Below, in pieces: positions 8,403 through 16,940 of a stretch of DNA of 64,000 bases. The position numbers and the translations under genes were made by a program. A model generated the notes under the pieces. That model saw only the letters and a program-made list of their open reading frames with translations. It was not told the DNA's origin and did not search any database. How positions within the stretch are numbered: position 1 is the stretch's first letter; the number at the start of each line of letters is the position of its first letter. The DNA comes from CAZJAH01 sp964544155 (GTDB lineage Bacteria > Bacteroidota > Ignavibacteria > Kapaibacteriales > UBA2268): positions 1 to 64,000 of the forward strand of contig CAZJAH010000001.1 in assembly GCA_964544155.1 (NCBI GenBank). Direction: 5' to 3'.

Positions 8403-8918
8403 TTAACAGACAGAGGTTAAATTACACTTTGTGTATTCTTTAATTGAAATATTTCTTTTCTTAATATAGGTTAAATCAAGATCCTGATTAACTAGAAATA
8501 CATATTTTTTTTTATTAGTGATAATTTTCATTCTATAAGAATTGTATATCTCTTTTACAAATATTTGGTTAATAAAATCAAAAGGAATATCAATTTTATA
8601 TTTTTTAAAGAATCTTATTCCGGGAAGAAATACTATTTTATCATTTGAAAAATATAAAATTCCTCCAATTAAATAGAAATAATTCGCCAAATATTTTTTA
8701 ATGCTAGTTTCATTTGACAGACTTTTATTATACAATTTTTTAACATAATAATCAATAATATAACTAAATGTTATGCTAAAAAATAATGATAATATACCAT
8801 TTTTAATAATCATGATTTTCGCATTAGAATAATCAAAATCTTGAAAAATAATATCAATTAAATTAATAACAAGGAAAAATATCAAGAAACTCTTAATTGC
8901 ATTTAATACTATTAACAT
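8403..8918 (-). CDS. A+T-rich small membrane protein with GRAM/PH-like C-terminal half
   Basis: A 171-residue protein unlike any family I can name with confidence. Residues about 5-25 and 38-58 are hydrophobic membrane segments. The remainder follows the pattern of a GRAM/PH-like domain: GGILYFSNDKIVFLPG, then IDIPFDFINQIF, then MKIITNKKKYVFLV, a strand order seen in bacterial GRAM proteins that read membranes. AGGAG lies 6 bp before the ATG. The gene is much richer in A+T than anything else in the window, with strong Ile/Asn/Lys/Tyr/Phe bias, and it lies between two exact 25-bp direct repeats, suggesting recent acquisition. The GRAM assignment is a pattern-based guess. Confidence 0.6.
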   Translation of the reverse strand: MLIVLNAIKSFLIFFLVINLIDIIFQDFDYSNAKIMIIKNGILSLFFSITFSYIIDYYVKKLYNKSLSNETSIKKYLANYFYLIGGILYFSNDKIVFLPGIRFFKKYKIDIPFDFINQIFVKEIYNSYRMKIITNKKKYVFLVNQDLDLTYIKKRNISIKEYTKCNLTSVC

Positions 8919-8943
8919 TATTAACTCCTAGAATAAAAATGGA

Positions 8944-8967
8944 GGTCTGGATCTAGTGATCCAGACC
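8944..8967 (-). terminator. perfect 10-bp hairpin between lipoprotein gene and small membrane gene
   Basis: Arms GGTCTGGATC (8944-8953) and GATCCAGACC (8958-8967) with a 4-base loop, followed on the minus strand by TCCATTTTTATT. It probably ends transcripts of the lipoprotein gene, though it could instead be a leader hairpin of the membrane-protein gene, whose start is 26 bp further on. Direction is inferred from the T-rich side. Confidence 0.5.
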
Positions 8968-9008
8968 CAAAAAGGAATTACCATCCTATTGCAACCCAAA
9001 ATCCCTCA

Positions 9009-9033
9009 AATTTAAAGTATTGTCCCATTTTTT
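9009..9033. repeat. 25-bp direct repeat, right copy, spanning a stop codon
   Basis: Exact match of 8367-8391, 642 bp away. This copy contains the last seven codons and the stop codon of the lipoprotein gene that ends at 9012, whereas the left copy is intergenic. Confidence 0.85.
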
Positions 9034-10916
9034 AGGATATAATCAGGAACTACTATTTCATCGAATTTTGTAAGCTTACCTTGCTTCATAATTATTGTAT
9101 TATTTCTAAGTCTTTCATTTTTCAACTTAAAGGCTTTGAGATTTTCATCAGTCCTTTTAACGAAATGTATTTCAAAAGGAGCATTTTTAAAATTTCTAGT
9201 GAATTCTTTTGGCAAGTCAGATAAAACTACAACACGATAGTTATCAAAATCGGTACTTAATTCTTTCAGTGATGCTTTTAAGCTCTGGATGCAAGCGCTG
9301 CACTTTTCATCAACATGATAGAGTATAGTAAATCTATCAGAAATATCATTTATTACCAGATGTGAATCTTCACCGTCCAAAATAAGATTTGGTACTTCCG
9401 AAAATATTTTTTTCTCAAATTCGAATTTTGCTTTTAGTGTTTGAAGATCGTTAGAAGGGTATCCTTTTTCTTTTTTCCATTTCAAATACTCATTGAATCT
9501 GTATTTTGCTTTGTCATTACCTAAGTAATCAGATAACGATATATAATAATCAGCAGAGTCAATTTTTGCTTCTTTTTTATATATTTCATGCATCAACATG
9601 CATCCCCGTGCAGCTATATTTTTTTTATGAGATTCATTAATATCTACCAGATACTCGAAATCCTTAATTATGGATTTTGCTTTATCATAATTTTCTGTTT
9701 TGTGATACATTTTGGCTAAATCCATTAGAAAACCTGAATAGAAAGCGTCATAGCCATTAAATATGGATGTTATGTCATTAGTGTCGTTGCTTATCTTAAA
9801 ACCAAAGGAAGCTAAAACCGGCCCGCCTTTTTCTGCTATCACATTTGCTTTGGCAGTATCGCCTAAATTCTCATAAAAATGCTCAATAGAAAACCCAAGG
9901 ATAGCAGGTGATCTTGCGAAGATATAATTATTTTTCTTTTCAATATCATCCAATAGGGCATTATAAACATTATTAACAAAATGAGTATATAAAACATCAT
10001 TTTTTCGTATAGTATGATCCATTAAATACAATTTGTATAGAATGTCATGGTTTCCGGTTTTATTGCTAATATCGATTATCTTTTTAATAATCTGATCTGA
10101 TTCGATTTCAGCGTTTTTGTTATTAGGGATTCTGCTTGATAAATATGTTAGAAAATGTACATCCTGGAAAATTGAGAAATCAATTGCTGATGAATCAATA
10201 GTAATTATTGAATCAAGTTGTTTTAAAGACCTGTATGTTCTGTCGTTGTCATTTAGAAGTGAATAAGCGTCTGCAGTATTCATCAATATATCAATTTTAT
10301 CATTAACTCTTAAATCCTGTGCAGTATTAAGCAAGTTATATATACTGTCAACTTCTATGCGCATTTGGTTCTGGTTATCGTTATAAAACTGCCTCCAGGT
10401 TTCCAAAAGGGCTTTATGTTTATAAGGAAATCTGCTTTGATACTCTTCGAAAGCATCTAGATAATTCTCCTTATCCATTGAAAACTGCATTTTAAATTTT
10501 AGGCCTCTGGCTGTTAATTTTCCATCAATATCATATACCGGATAATTTGATTGCATACCCGCTAATATATTATTTTGCTTGATATCCACTGTCAGGTATT
10601 CAGCCTCAGATGGTACCTGGAAATTAATAAAAAGTTTGTCAGGATTTTTTTCAGAGCGTTCAAGTTTCAGGTTATAATACAAGGATTTTGATTTACACAG
10701 AAAGCACAGATGGGCATACATATTATCGGGATCAAATTCATCTGAAGTAGCCTTGTGATATAAGCCTGAAATGCTGTTTAAATCATAGTTAAGTCGAAAG
10801 TCTTTTCCTTTGTAAAGTGAGTCATTCTCAATTGAAACAGGATTGAAAATAGATTGAGCATCATCACAGGATATGGTTAACAAAGCTAAAATTGCAAATA
10901 ATACCATTGTTTTCAT
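9012..10916 (-). CDS. large lipoprotein with C-terminal thioredoxin-like (CxxC) domain
   Basis: A 634-residue exported lipoprotein: signal sequence with lipobox LTISC (lipid-anchored Cys17). Residues about 60-180 are beta-rich, and about 190-480 are helical with TPR-like repeats (YSLLNDNDRTYRSLKQLD; YHKTENYDKAKSI). A C-terminal redoxin-like domain carries CSAC (Cys539 and Cys542) after YHVDEK. The overall plan resembles Bacteroidota lipoproteins with a TlpA/AhpC-TSA tail. The domain lacks the usual WCxPC form, so a thiol-redox role in the periplasm is inferred, not shown. The gene is moderately A+T-rich. Its 3' end lies inside the right 25-bp repeat, so the last seven residues may have been created or altered by the rearrangement. 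Confidence 0.75.
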   Translation of the reverse strand: MKTMVLFAILALLTISCDDAQSIFNPVSIENDSLYKGKDFRLNYDLNSISGLYHKATSDEFDPDNMYAHLCFLCKSKSLYYNLKLERSEKNPDKLFINFQVPSEAEYLTVDIKQNNILAGMQSNYPVYDIDGKLTARGLKFKMQFSMDKENYLDAFEEYQSRFPYKHKALLETWRQFYNDNQNQMRIEVDSIYNLLNTAQDLRVNDKIDILMNTADAYSLLNDNDRTYRSLKQLDSIITIDSSAIDFSIFQDVHFLTYLSSRIPNNKNAEIESDQIIKKIIDISNKTGNHDILYKLYLMDHTIRKNDVLYTHFVNNVYNALLDDIEKKNNYIFARSPAILGFSIEHFYENLGDTAKANVIAEKGGPVLASFGFKISNDTNDITSIFNGYDAFYSGFLMDLAKMYHKTENYDKAKSIIKDFEYLVDINESHKKNIAARGCMLMHEIYKKEAKIDSADYYISLSDYLGNDKAKYRFNEYLKWKKEKGYPSNDLQTLKAKFEFEKKIFSEVPNLILDGEDSHLVINDISDRFTILYHVDEKCSACIQSLKASLKELSTDFDNYRVVVLSDLPKEFTRNFKNAPFEIHFVKRTDENLKAFKLKNERLRNNTIIMKQGKLTKFDEIVVPDYILKNGTIL

Positions 10917-11040
10917 TTTATTCTCCCTTAATTTGGAGGGCCGGTATTTAAAATTAATATTACTTCAAATATATTTCAGTAATTATTAATAAACAATTAC
11001 AAAAATATTAATTTTGTACTTTTACTATATTCACACAAAA

Positions 11041-11062
11041 AAGGCGGCAAAAATGCCGCCTT
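11041..11062 (-). terminator. intrinsic terminator of the DHOD-like gene
   Basis: Arms AAGGCGGCA (11041-11049) and TGCCGCCTT (11054-11062) with a 4-base loop. On the minus strand the stem runs into a T tract (CTTTTTTGTG). It lies 33 bp beyond the DHOD-like stop codon. Confidence 0.88.
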
Positions 11063-11094
11063 ATTTATGCTAACTTCAACATATACTCCTGGAT

Positions 11095-12093
11095 TCAGTA
11101 CTTTTCGCTGAAGTGCTTCATGAACTGCGCCCTTTCGAAGGCTGCCGGGTCGGCGCTCTTTTCCTGGCTCATTATGCCGCGGAATTCATTCAGGCTGTTG
11201 TATTCATGCTCGCGCATCCATGATTTAACTTCGTCGAGCATTGTCTGTATCCTGTGCTTACTATTCTTGTAAAGCGTGGAGGCTACCTGCACGGCCTGAG
11301 CGCCGGCAATTATCTGCTTGATGACCGCTGTGCCGTCGTGTATGCCTGTGGAAGCGCAAAGGTCGCAGCCCGAACGCTGTGACATTATCGCTATCCAGCG
11401 CAGGGAAGTCGATAGCTCTTCAGGCGTTGAGAAAATGTTCGCGGGGACTATCTTTATGTTATTCGGGTTTGTGATGTCGAAATCGGGGCTGTAGAACCTG
11501 TTGAAAAGTACAAGCCCGTCTATGCCTGTTTCACTCAGCTTTTTGATCATCTGTGCTAAGTTTGAGAAATAGTAGCTGATCTTTAGCGATACCGGTATGC
11601 TTACTTCATTTTTGACTTTTTCGATCACATCGAAATACACTTTTTCGTTTTCTTCGCCGGAGCGGTTGAGGTCAGACGGCAGGATGAACACATTCAGCTC
11701 CAGTGCGTCGGCGCCTGCTTCCTCAAAGCGCTTTGAGAAAGTAGTCCATTCCCGTGCCGTAACGCAGTTAACGCTGGCTATAACCGGGATTTCCACTTCT
11801 TTCTTAGCGTCTTCTATAAGCCTGAGATAGCGGGTAACGGTATCTTCCACTTCAGAAAGGTCAAAAAAATCAAAGATCTCGGGGTAAAGTGTGCCCGGCC
11901 TTTGTGTCTGGTAAGTAGTCTTATTAAGCTCCATGATAATCTCTTCTTCGAAAAGAGATTTGATCACAACGGCGGCAGCTCCCTGCCTTTCTAATTCTCT
12001 AATGTTCTGCACGGAATCAGTCATACCTGAACTGCCGGCTATGATCGGGTTTTTAAGCTCGAGGCCCATATACTTTGTAGTAAGGTCGGCCAT
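11095..12093 (-). CDS. dihydroorotate dehydrogenase-like FMN oxidoreductase
   Basis: A 332-residue TIM-barrel flavoprotein of the DHOD/PreA family. The N-terminus (DLTTKYMGLELKNPIIAGSSG) is the standard first strand. Further matches are PVIASVNC at about 105, ADALELNVF, PVSLKISYYFSNL, DGLVLFNRFYSPDFD and the C-terminal phosphate-binding stretch STGIHDGTAVIKQIIAGAQAVQVAST. Such proteins bind FMN and oxidise or reduce dihydropyrimidines, but this subgroup lies away from true PyrD and is commonly annotated only as DHOD-like. No pyrimidine gene is adjacent. It is monocistronic with its own terminator. Fold assignment is firm, substrate is not. Confidence 0.85.
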   Translation of the reverse strand: MADLTTKYMGLELKNPIIAGSSGMTDSVQNIRELERQGAAAVVIKSLFEEEIIMELNKTTYQTQRPGTLYPEIFDFFDLSEVEDTVTRYLRLIEDAKKEVEIPVIASVNCVTAREWTTFSKRFEEAGADALELNVFILPSDLNRSGEENEKVYFDVIEKVKNEVSIPVSLKISYYFSNLAQMIKKLSETGIDGLVLFNRFYSPDFDITNPNNIKIVPANIFSTPEELSTSLRWIAIMSQRSGCDLCASTGIHDGTAVIKQIIAGAQAVQVASTLYKNSKHRIQTMLDEVKSWMREHEYNSLNEFRGIMSQEKSADPAAFERAQFMKHFSEKY

Positions 12094-12215
12094 GTTTGAT
12101 TTTCCTGTTTTTAAAATTGAACAATACTTATTTTCTCTTGTAGATTACATTTCTTTAATATAGCAAAAATTAAAAAAATTTTATAATTATTTTTGAGAAA
12201 ATAATGTAAGTAAAC

Positions 12216-14702
12216 TTAGTCTTTATCGAGCTTTTTAATTACTTTTTTAATATCAATTGCGTTTTCGAAGAAGCCTCCCCATAAATCTCCATTTTTTTCC
12301 AGCCTTCCGGGCATAGTTTTGATAGTGTAGTCAGTGACTTTAAGGCTTTGCCTAACTTCATCCCAGTGCAGCGGCGCCGATACGGTAGCGTGCTTACGCG
12401 GCCTCAGGCAGTATGGCGCGGCCATAGTCTTACCTCGGGCGTTCTGCAGGTAATCGATATATACCTTGCCTTTTCGTTTATAAGGCATCCTTTCGAGGCT
12501 GGTAAGTTGTGGATGCTCGCTGTTAACCTGCCGGGCAAGCAGTTCAACCAGGTTTTGTATTTGCTTATAAGTAAATTCCGGCTTGACGGGCACATAAATA
12601 TGCATACCCTTTGATCCGGAGGTTTTCGGATAGGCCGGTATTCCGAGCTTATCAAATATTTCCTTGAAATAATTTGCTACCTGAACTACTTTCTTAAATT
12701 CCACTTCCGTGGGATCGAGGTCGAAAACCATGAAATCGGGGTTATTTATGGAACCCCAGCGGGAATTCCAGGGATTGATCTCTATACAGCCCCAATTAGC
12801 CATAAATAGCAGTGTGGCTTTATCCTGGCAAAGCATGTATTCTATTTTTTTTTCATTGCGCTCATCTTTTATCCTGTGTGTGGTTATCCAATCCGGCACT
12901 TTGCCTTCAACATTTTTCTGGAAAAAACCTTCTTTCTTAATCCCGTCCGGGTTCCTCAATAGCGACTGCGGCCTATCCTTAAGATAAGGCAGTATGTAAT
13001 CCGCGATCTGCTCATAGTATTCAATTACTTCTATTTTCTTATATCCTTCATCAGGCCAAAAGACTTTATTTTTATTGGAAATTTCAACTTTAGGGGGTAT
13101 TTCCATCTCATTTCCAGTATTGTTATCGCTTTTCTCATCATTATCCCGGTTGGAAGGTACTTCTTTAACTACATCTTCGGGGTCTTTCTCCCTCAATCCG
13201 AGGAATGCCGGATGCCTCAGCCTGTTATCATCTGTCCATTCGGTAAAGCGTATTTCTCCTACCAGTTTTGGCGTGAGCCATGTGATCCTTTGTTTTTCCG
13301 GAGGATCATCCACAGGCGGTGTTTTTCTCTCGAGAGGCTTCATTTTGCCGTATAGCCTTTTAAGATCGTCATCAGTGAAGCCAGTGCCTACCCTGCCTGC
13401 ATATTTAAGCTTTTTCTCAGCGTTTTTCTCATAGAATGCCAGCACAAGCGATCCGAAATGCTTCCTGCGCCCTTCAGGCGGTGTGTATCCGGCAATTATC
13501 AGCTCCTGACGTGTCTCTGCCTTTATCTTCTTCCATTTGGTTAATCTTTTGCCCGGAGAATAAGCGGTATCTTTCTTCTTGGCGATAATGCCTTCCAGGC
13601 CGGTTTTTGAGGCTTCTTCAAAAAATGTTTTACCTTTGCCTTCTATATGGTCGCAGTACTTCACATAAGGCGATTCGGGTAAGATTTTTTTCAGGATTTC
13701 CTTCCTTTTTATCAGGGGAAGCTTCTTGAGGTCATAGCCGTTATAGTAGAGTATGTCAAAAACATAGTAGCGCAGCAGCTCCTTTTTATCTTCTGACATG
13801 TTCTGAAGCTCCTGGAAGTCCGAAAGCCCTTTTTCATTAATAATAACAACTTCCCCATCCAGGACGAAATCGCCTTCGTACTCATCCAAAGTCTCCTTTA
13901 CAGTGGAGTACTGTTTATTTTTGCTCTTCTGATATCGGGATTTCAGGTTTACTTCATCTCCGTTTTTAAATGCAATAACGCGCACGCCGTCGAATTTTAC
14001 TTCAAATATCCAGTCATCGTCATCAAAGGGGTCATCAACCAGCTTGCATAGCTCCGGCTTTATTGATTTTGGGAAATCGGATTTTTCAGCCCCTTCATAT
14101 TTTGATGGATCGACAGTGTCGGGATCGTTTTCATTTTCAATCTCTTTCATCGACCTGCCGGTTTTGACAGATTTCTGATCAAATTTTTCCTTTTTATTGG
14201 AATATTTGTCTGAATTTTTAATGAAAAGCCAGTTTTCTTTATTTTCATTGCTTCTATTTTTCATTAATATTAAAGAAAAATCACCCTTTAGCTTTTCACC
14301 GTGGAGTTTTATCTTCAAATGGCCGTCTTCAATTTGTTTTTCCAGGTCTGATTTCTTAATCTTCTTACCGTCGTGTCCTGTATAAGTACCTTTATCCCAA
14401 ACCATAACTGTCCCGCCTCCGTACTGGCCTTCGGGGATAATGCCTTCAAAATCCATATAATCGAGCGGGTGGTCTTCGGTCCTTACTGCCAGCCTTTTTT
14501 TATCCGGGTCATAACTCGGGCCTTTGGGGATCGCCCAGCTTGCCAAAAGATTACCAACTTCTATCCTAAAGTCATAGTGAAGCCTGCTTGCATCATGCTT
14601 TTGTACAACAAACCTGTTCTTACCTCCCTTTATCAGTTTACCGAATGGTTCGGGTGTTTTCTCAGGGTCTCTCTTTTTTTGATATTCTTTTAACTCAGCC
14701 AT
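12216..14702 (-). CDS. ligD: multifunctional non-homologous end-joining DNA ligase LigD (phosphoesterase-ligase-polymerase)
   Basis: An 828-residue ATP-dependent ligase of bacterial NHEJ with all three domains. The 3'-phosphoesterase domain (about 20-160) keeps His36, His42, Asp44, Arg46, His78 and Tyr82, at the same spacing as the Pseudomonas enzyme. The ligase domain (about 210-525) has the nucleotidyl lysine in EVKFDG (Lys236). The polymerase/primase domain (about 545-828) has catalytic Asp661 and Asp663 in DLDPTE and Asp750 in YIDY. The domain order is the Pseudomonas-type PE-LIG-POL, not the mycobacterial order. It follows ku after 13 bp, so both are made together to repair double-strand breaks. 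Length is typical of the family. Confidence 0.96.
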   Translation of the reverse strand: MAELKEYQKKRDPEKTPEPFGKLIKGGKNRFVVQKHDASRLHYDFRIEVGNLLASWAIPKGPSYDPDKKRLAVRTEDHPLDYMDFEGIIPEGQYGGGTVMVWDKGTYTGHDGKKIKKSDLEKQIEDGHLKIKLHGEKLKGDFSLILMKNRSNENKENWLFIKNSDKYSNKKEKFDQKSVKTGRSMKEIENENDPDTVDPSKYEGAEKSDFPKSIKPELCKLVDDPFDDDDWIFEVKFDGVRVIAFKNGDEVNLKSRYQKSKNKQYSTVKETLDEYEGDFVLDGEVVIINEKGLSDFQELQNMSEDKKELLRYYVFDILYYNGYDLKKLPLIKRKEILKKILPESPYVKYCDHIEGKGKTFFEEASKTGLEGIIAKKKDTAYSPGKRLTKWKKIKAETRQELIIAGYTPPEGRRKHFGSLVLAFYEKNAEKKLKYAGRVGTGFTDDDLKRLYGKMKPLERKTPPVDDPPEKQRITWLTPKLVGEIRFTEWTDDNRLRHPAFLGLREKDPEDVVKEVPSNRDNDEKSDNNTGNEMEIPPKVEISNKNKVFWPDEGYKKIEVIEYYEQIADYILPYLKDRPQSLLRNPDGIKKEGFFQKNVEGKVPDWITTHRIKDERNEKKIEYMLCQDKATLLFMANWGCIEINPWNSRWGSINNPDFMVFDLDPTEVEFKKVVQVANYFKEIFDKLGIPAYPKTSGSKGMHIYVPVKPEFTYKQIQNLVELLARQVNSEHPQLTSLERMPYKRKGKVYIDYLQNARGKTMAAPYCLRPRKHATVSAPLHWDEVRQSLKVTDYTIKTMPGRLEKNGDLWGGFFENAIDIKKVIKKLDKD

Positions 14703-14715
14703 GCTAACTCATTGA

Positions 14716-15483
14716 TTAATTTACCATATCCAGACTTTGTTTAAGTTTCTTAAGAAGGTCTTCTTCTTTTGTTTTGCGCTTATTCTTTGGTTTGGGTGTT
14801 TCAGGTTTGCGATCCTCCTTTTTGGCTTCTATTATTTCCATGAGTTTTTCGCGGTAAGTATCTTTGTATTTATCGGGATGGAATATATCATTCATTCCTT
14901 CGATAATTTTCAGTGCCAGATCAAGCTCTTCCTTCTTTGGCTTTTTCTCTTCGGGTATATCCAGTTTATCGGCAGAACGGACTTCGTCGCTGAAACGGAG
15001 CTGATTGATATAAAGCACTTTTTCGTCGGCCATAAGAACGGCGAGTATTTCTCTTGAGCGCATAACGAACTTGGTAATTCCTACTTTTCCTGATTTATGT
15101 ATTGCCTCTCTTAGCAGGTTATACACTTTGTAGGATTCTTTATCAGGCTCGACCAGATAAGGCTTGGTAAAGTATCGGGGGCTGATCTCATCAATGCTCA
15201 CAAAATCAATAATTTCGATATTCTGCGACCGCTTCATATCGATTTTTTCAAAGTCTTCATCTTTTAACTCCACATAGTGTCCATCTGTTTTATACCCCTT
15301 TATGATCTTTTCCCAGGGGACTTCTTCTCCGTCATCCCTGCATACCCTCACATATTTAATGGGGCATTTATCGCCTTCGCGAATCATATCGAGGGGAACT
15401 TTATGCTGCTCGGTCCCGCTATACAGCTTCACGGGCAGATATACAAGCCCAAAGCTTATACCGCCTTTCCATACCGGATTCAT
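14716..15483 (-). CDS. ku: non-homologous end-joining protein Ku
   Basis: A 255-residue Ku homologue that forms a homodimeric ring around DNA ends and recruits LigD. The start MNPVWKGGISFGLVYLPVKLY is diagnostic, and the central core (IEIIDFVSIDEISPRYF, then KPYLVEPDKESYKVYNLLREA) matches the Ku bridge region. The C-terminal 35 or so residues are Lys-rich (KPKNKRKTKEEDLLKKLKQ), the type of tail that aids DNA and LigD binding. First gene of the ku-ligD pair. No nearby regulator or sporulation gene was recognised. Confidence 0.95.
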   Translation of the reverse strand: MNPVWKGGISFGLVYLPVKLYSGTEQHKVPLDMIREGDKCPIKYVRVCRDDGEEVPWEKIIKGYKTDGHYVELKDEDFEKIDMKRSQNIEIIDFVSIDEISPRYFTKPYLVEPDKESYKVYNLLREAIHKSGKVGITKFVMRSREILAVLMADEKVLYINQLRFSDEVRSADKLDIPEEKKPKKEELDLALKIIEGMNDIFHPDKYKDTYREKLMEIIEAKKEDRKPETPKPKNKRKTKEEDLLKKLKQSLDMVN

Positions 15484-15903
15484 GTTCGGCCCAGATTATT
15501 TATGAATGAAATTTAATCAAAGAAACGATACTTACGGCTAAGTATTTTTGAAATCACGACTTAATCTTCCTGTCATTAATGTTAAAAAAATCATGATTTT
15601 TTTAAAGACGTCATATTTTGACATATCAGCTATTAAATTGCACTGTAAATGAACCAAAAGATGTGGAATATTAATTCTTTATAAATCCAAAAATATTTCC
15701 ATTATTTTTTTGTAATATAGATTTAAATGTGTATATTCGCTTTCGAGAGTTCCCGATAGGAATAAAATATCCCAAATCCTACATTTTATTCCTAAATGAA
15801 TTGATGCAATTATATATCCTATTTTTTGGTTCGCGACCTGAACATCGTTTTCCCGAATGAACAGGTAATATCAGTCTGTGTAATTTTTTGTGATGGATTT
15901 GTT
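15484..15903. other. 420-bp intergenic region between ku and a response-regulator gene
   Basis: Divergent promoter region, strongly A+T-rich. No gene is supported. An in-frame upstream extension of the response regulator (from 15826) exists but has no typical receiver sequence. The only clear structure is a 12-bp inverted repeat at 15757-15794, listed separately. Confidence 0.7.
15757..15794. repeat. 12-bp perfect inverted repeat upstream of response regulator
   Basis: TAGGAATAAAAT (15757-15768) and ATTTTATTCCTA (15783-15794) are exact reverse complements separated by 14 bp. The repeat lies about 110 bp before the response-regulator start. It could be a regulator-binding site or a leader hairpin; it lacks the G+C-rich stem of a terminator. 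Confidence 0.55.
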
Positions 15904-16587
15904 ATGGAACATATCAAAGTCTTGATAGCCGACGACCACGCTCTTATGGCCCGAATGCTGGAACACGCGATATCCAGAGACCCGCGCATTTCCGTAGTTA
16001 AAACCGCTTATAATGGCAGTGAAGTAATGAAGTGCCATTTGCTTAACGACATTGACGTAATTTTGCTGGATATCATGATGCCCGTTATTAACGGGCCCGA
16101 TACACTTGACTGGATAAAACTCAATTATCCGGAAATAAAGATAATCATGCTTTCGGCCTGCGCTAAGCCGTGGATGATCAAAAAAATGCTCAGCCTTGGC
16201 GCTTCCGGATATGTTACTAAGTTTTCGGATTATAATGACATTATTAACGCTATAGTAGCAGTTTACGAGGGGCATTCTTATATGTGCCGGCATAGTATGG
16301 ATGCGATCAGAAATTCATTTATTGACAAAAAGACCGGCAAATATTCCGACATTTTTGATAAAGAACTGACTTTACGCGAAAAAGAAGTTTTAAAACTTAT
16401 ACTTGAAGAATTTTCCTCTAACGAAATTGCCGACAAACTATTTATCAGCAAACGCACTGTAGAAACACACAGAAAGAACATTATGCAGAAAATGGGCGTC
16501 AAAAACCTTGTGGGGCTTATTAAAGCAGCCCTTCAATCTGAATTTTCGGAAGACAGGGACGAGGAAAATATTTACCTTAATGCTTAA
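15904..16587 (+). CDS. NarL/LuxR-type response regulator
   Basis: A 227-residue two-component regulator. The receiver domain (1-125) has Asp10-Asp11, phospho-acceptor Asp56 in ILLDIMMP and the conserved Lys near YVTKFSD. The C-terminal LuxR HTH (about 155-215) reads LTLREKEVLKL...SNEIADKLFISKRTVETHRKNIMQKMGV. The start is placed at 15904 because MEHIKVLIADDH is the normal receiver start; the frame is open from 15826 but the extra 26 residues are atypical. No cognate histidine kinase lies in the window, so the input is unknown. It ends one base before the convergent small gene. Confidence 0.9.
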   Translation: MEHIKVLIADDHALMARMLEHAISRDPRISVVKTAYNGSEVMKCHLLNDIDVILLDIMMPVINGPDTLDWIKLNYPEIKIIMLSACAKPWMIKKMLSLGASGYVTKFSDYNDIINAIVAVYEGHSYMCRHSMDAIRNSFIDKKTGKYSDIFDKELTLREKEVLKLILEEFSSNEIADKLFISKRTVETHRKNIMQKMGVKNLVGLIKAALQSEFSEDRDEENIYLNA

Positions 16588-16588
16588 A

Positions 16589-16930
16589 CTACTTTGAGCT
16601 GAACTTATCCTCAGGGTAATAGAACAAAAAATTAAAAGACGTTAGAGAACCATAGCATCGGGTTATATAATTCTGAAACTTAAGTTTTTCACCCTCGCTC
16701 AGTGAATCACTGGAATTGATCTGCTGTTCAAGGACCCGCAGGTTATCCCGGATCATAATTATTTTGTGCATTAATTTATCTAAGGGTATTTCATGCTCAT
16801 TTGTTTCGGAATCACCGGGCATAACAAAGAGTGATCCTCCCTCCCACTTAGAGGCATATTCAGCAGAATGCATCGAGTGCATTTCTTCCACAAGCTGCTT
16901 TGCCAGTTCTTTTATTTCATGTTTTTCCAT
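16589..16930 (-). CDS. small protein of unknown function, partner of the receiver-CheD gene
   Basis: A 113-residue cytoplasmic protein without recognised family. It is mostly helical and charged: helix 1 (MEKHEIKELAKQLVEEMHSMHS), a short middle with GGSLFVMPGDSETNEHEIPL, then a long helix (KLMHKIIMIRDNLRVLEQQINSS) and an aromatic C-terminal segment. There is no signal peptide or membrane segment. ATG at 16930 is chosen over an upstream start because AAAGGAG lies directly ahead and it avoids a 53-bp overlap with the previous gene. The gene is 10 bp behind the receiver-CheD gene, so a function in the same signalling step is likely. Bending by the helix pair may suggest a dimeric adaptor, but that is speculation. 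Confidence 0.65.
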   Translation of the reverse strand: MEKHEIKELAKQLVEEMHSMHSAEYASKWEGGSLFVMPGDSETNEHEIPLDKLMHKIIMIRDNLRVLEQQINSSDSLSEGEKLKFQNYITRCYGSLTSFNFLFYYPEDKFSSK

Positions 16931-16940
16931 AACCGCTCCT

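Noticed and set aside
8403..9033. Insertion sequence
   Set aside because: No transposase, no terminal inverted repeats; only direct repeats and one cargo gene are present.
15826..15903. Extra N-terminal 26 residues of the response regulator
   Set aside because: The receiver starts at MEHIKVLIADD; the extension has no conserved sequence, so the start at 15904 is used.
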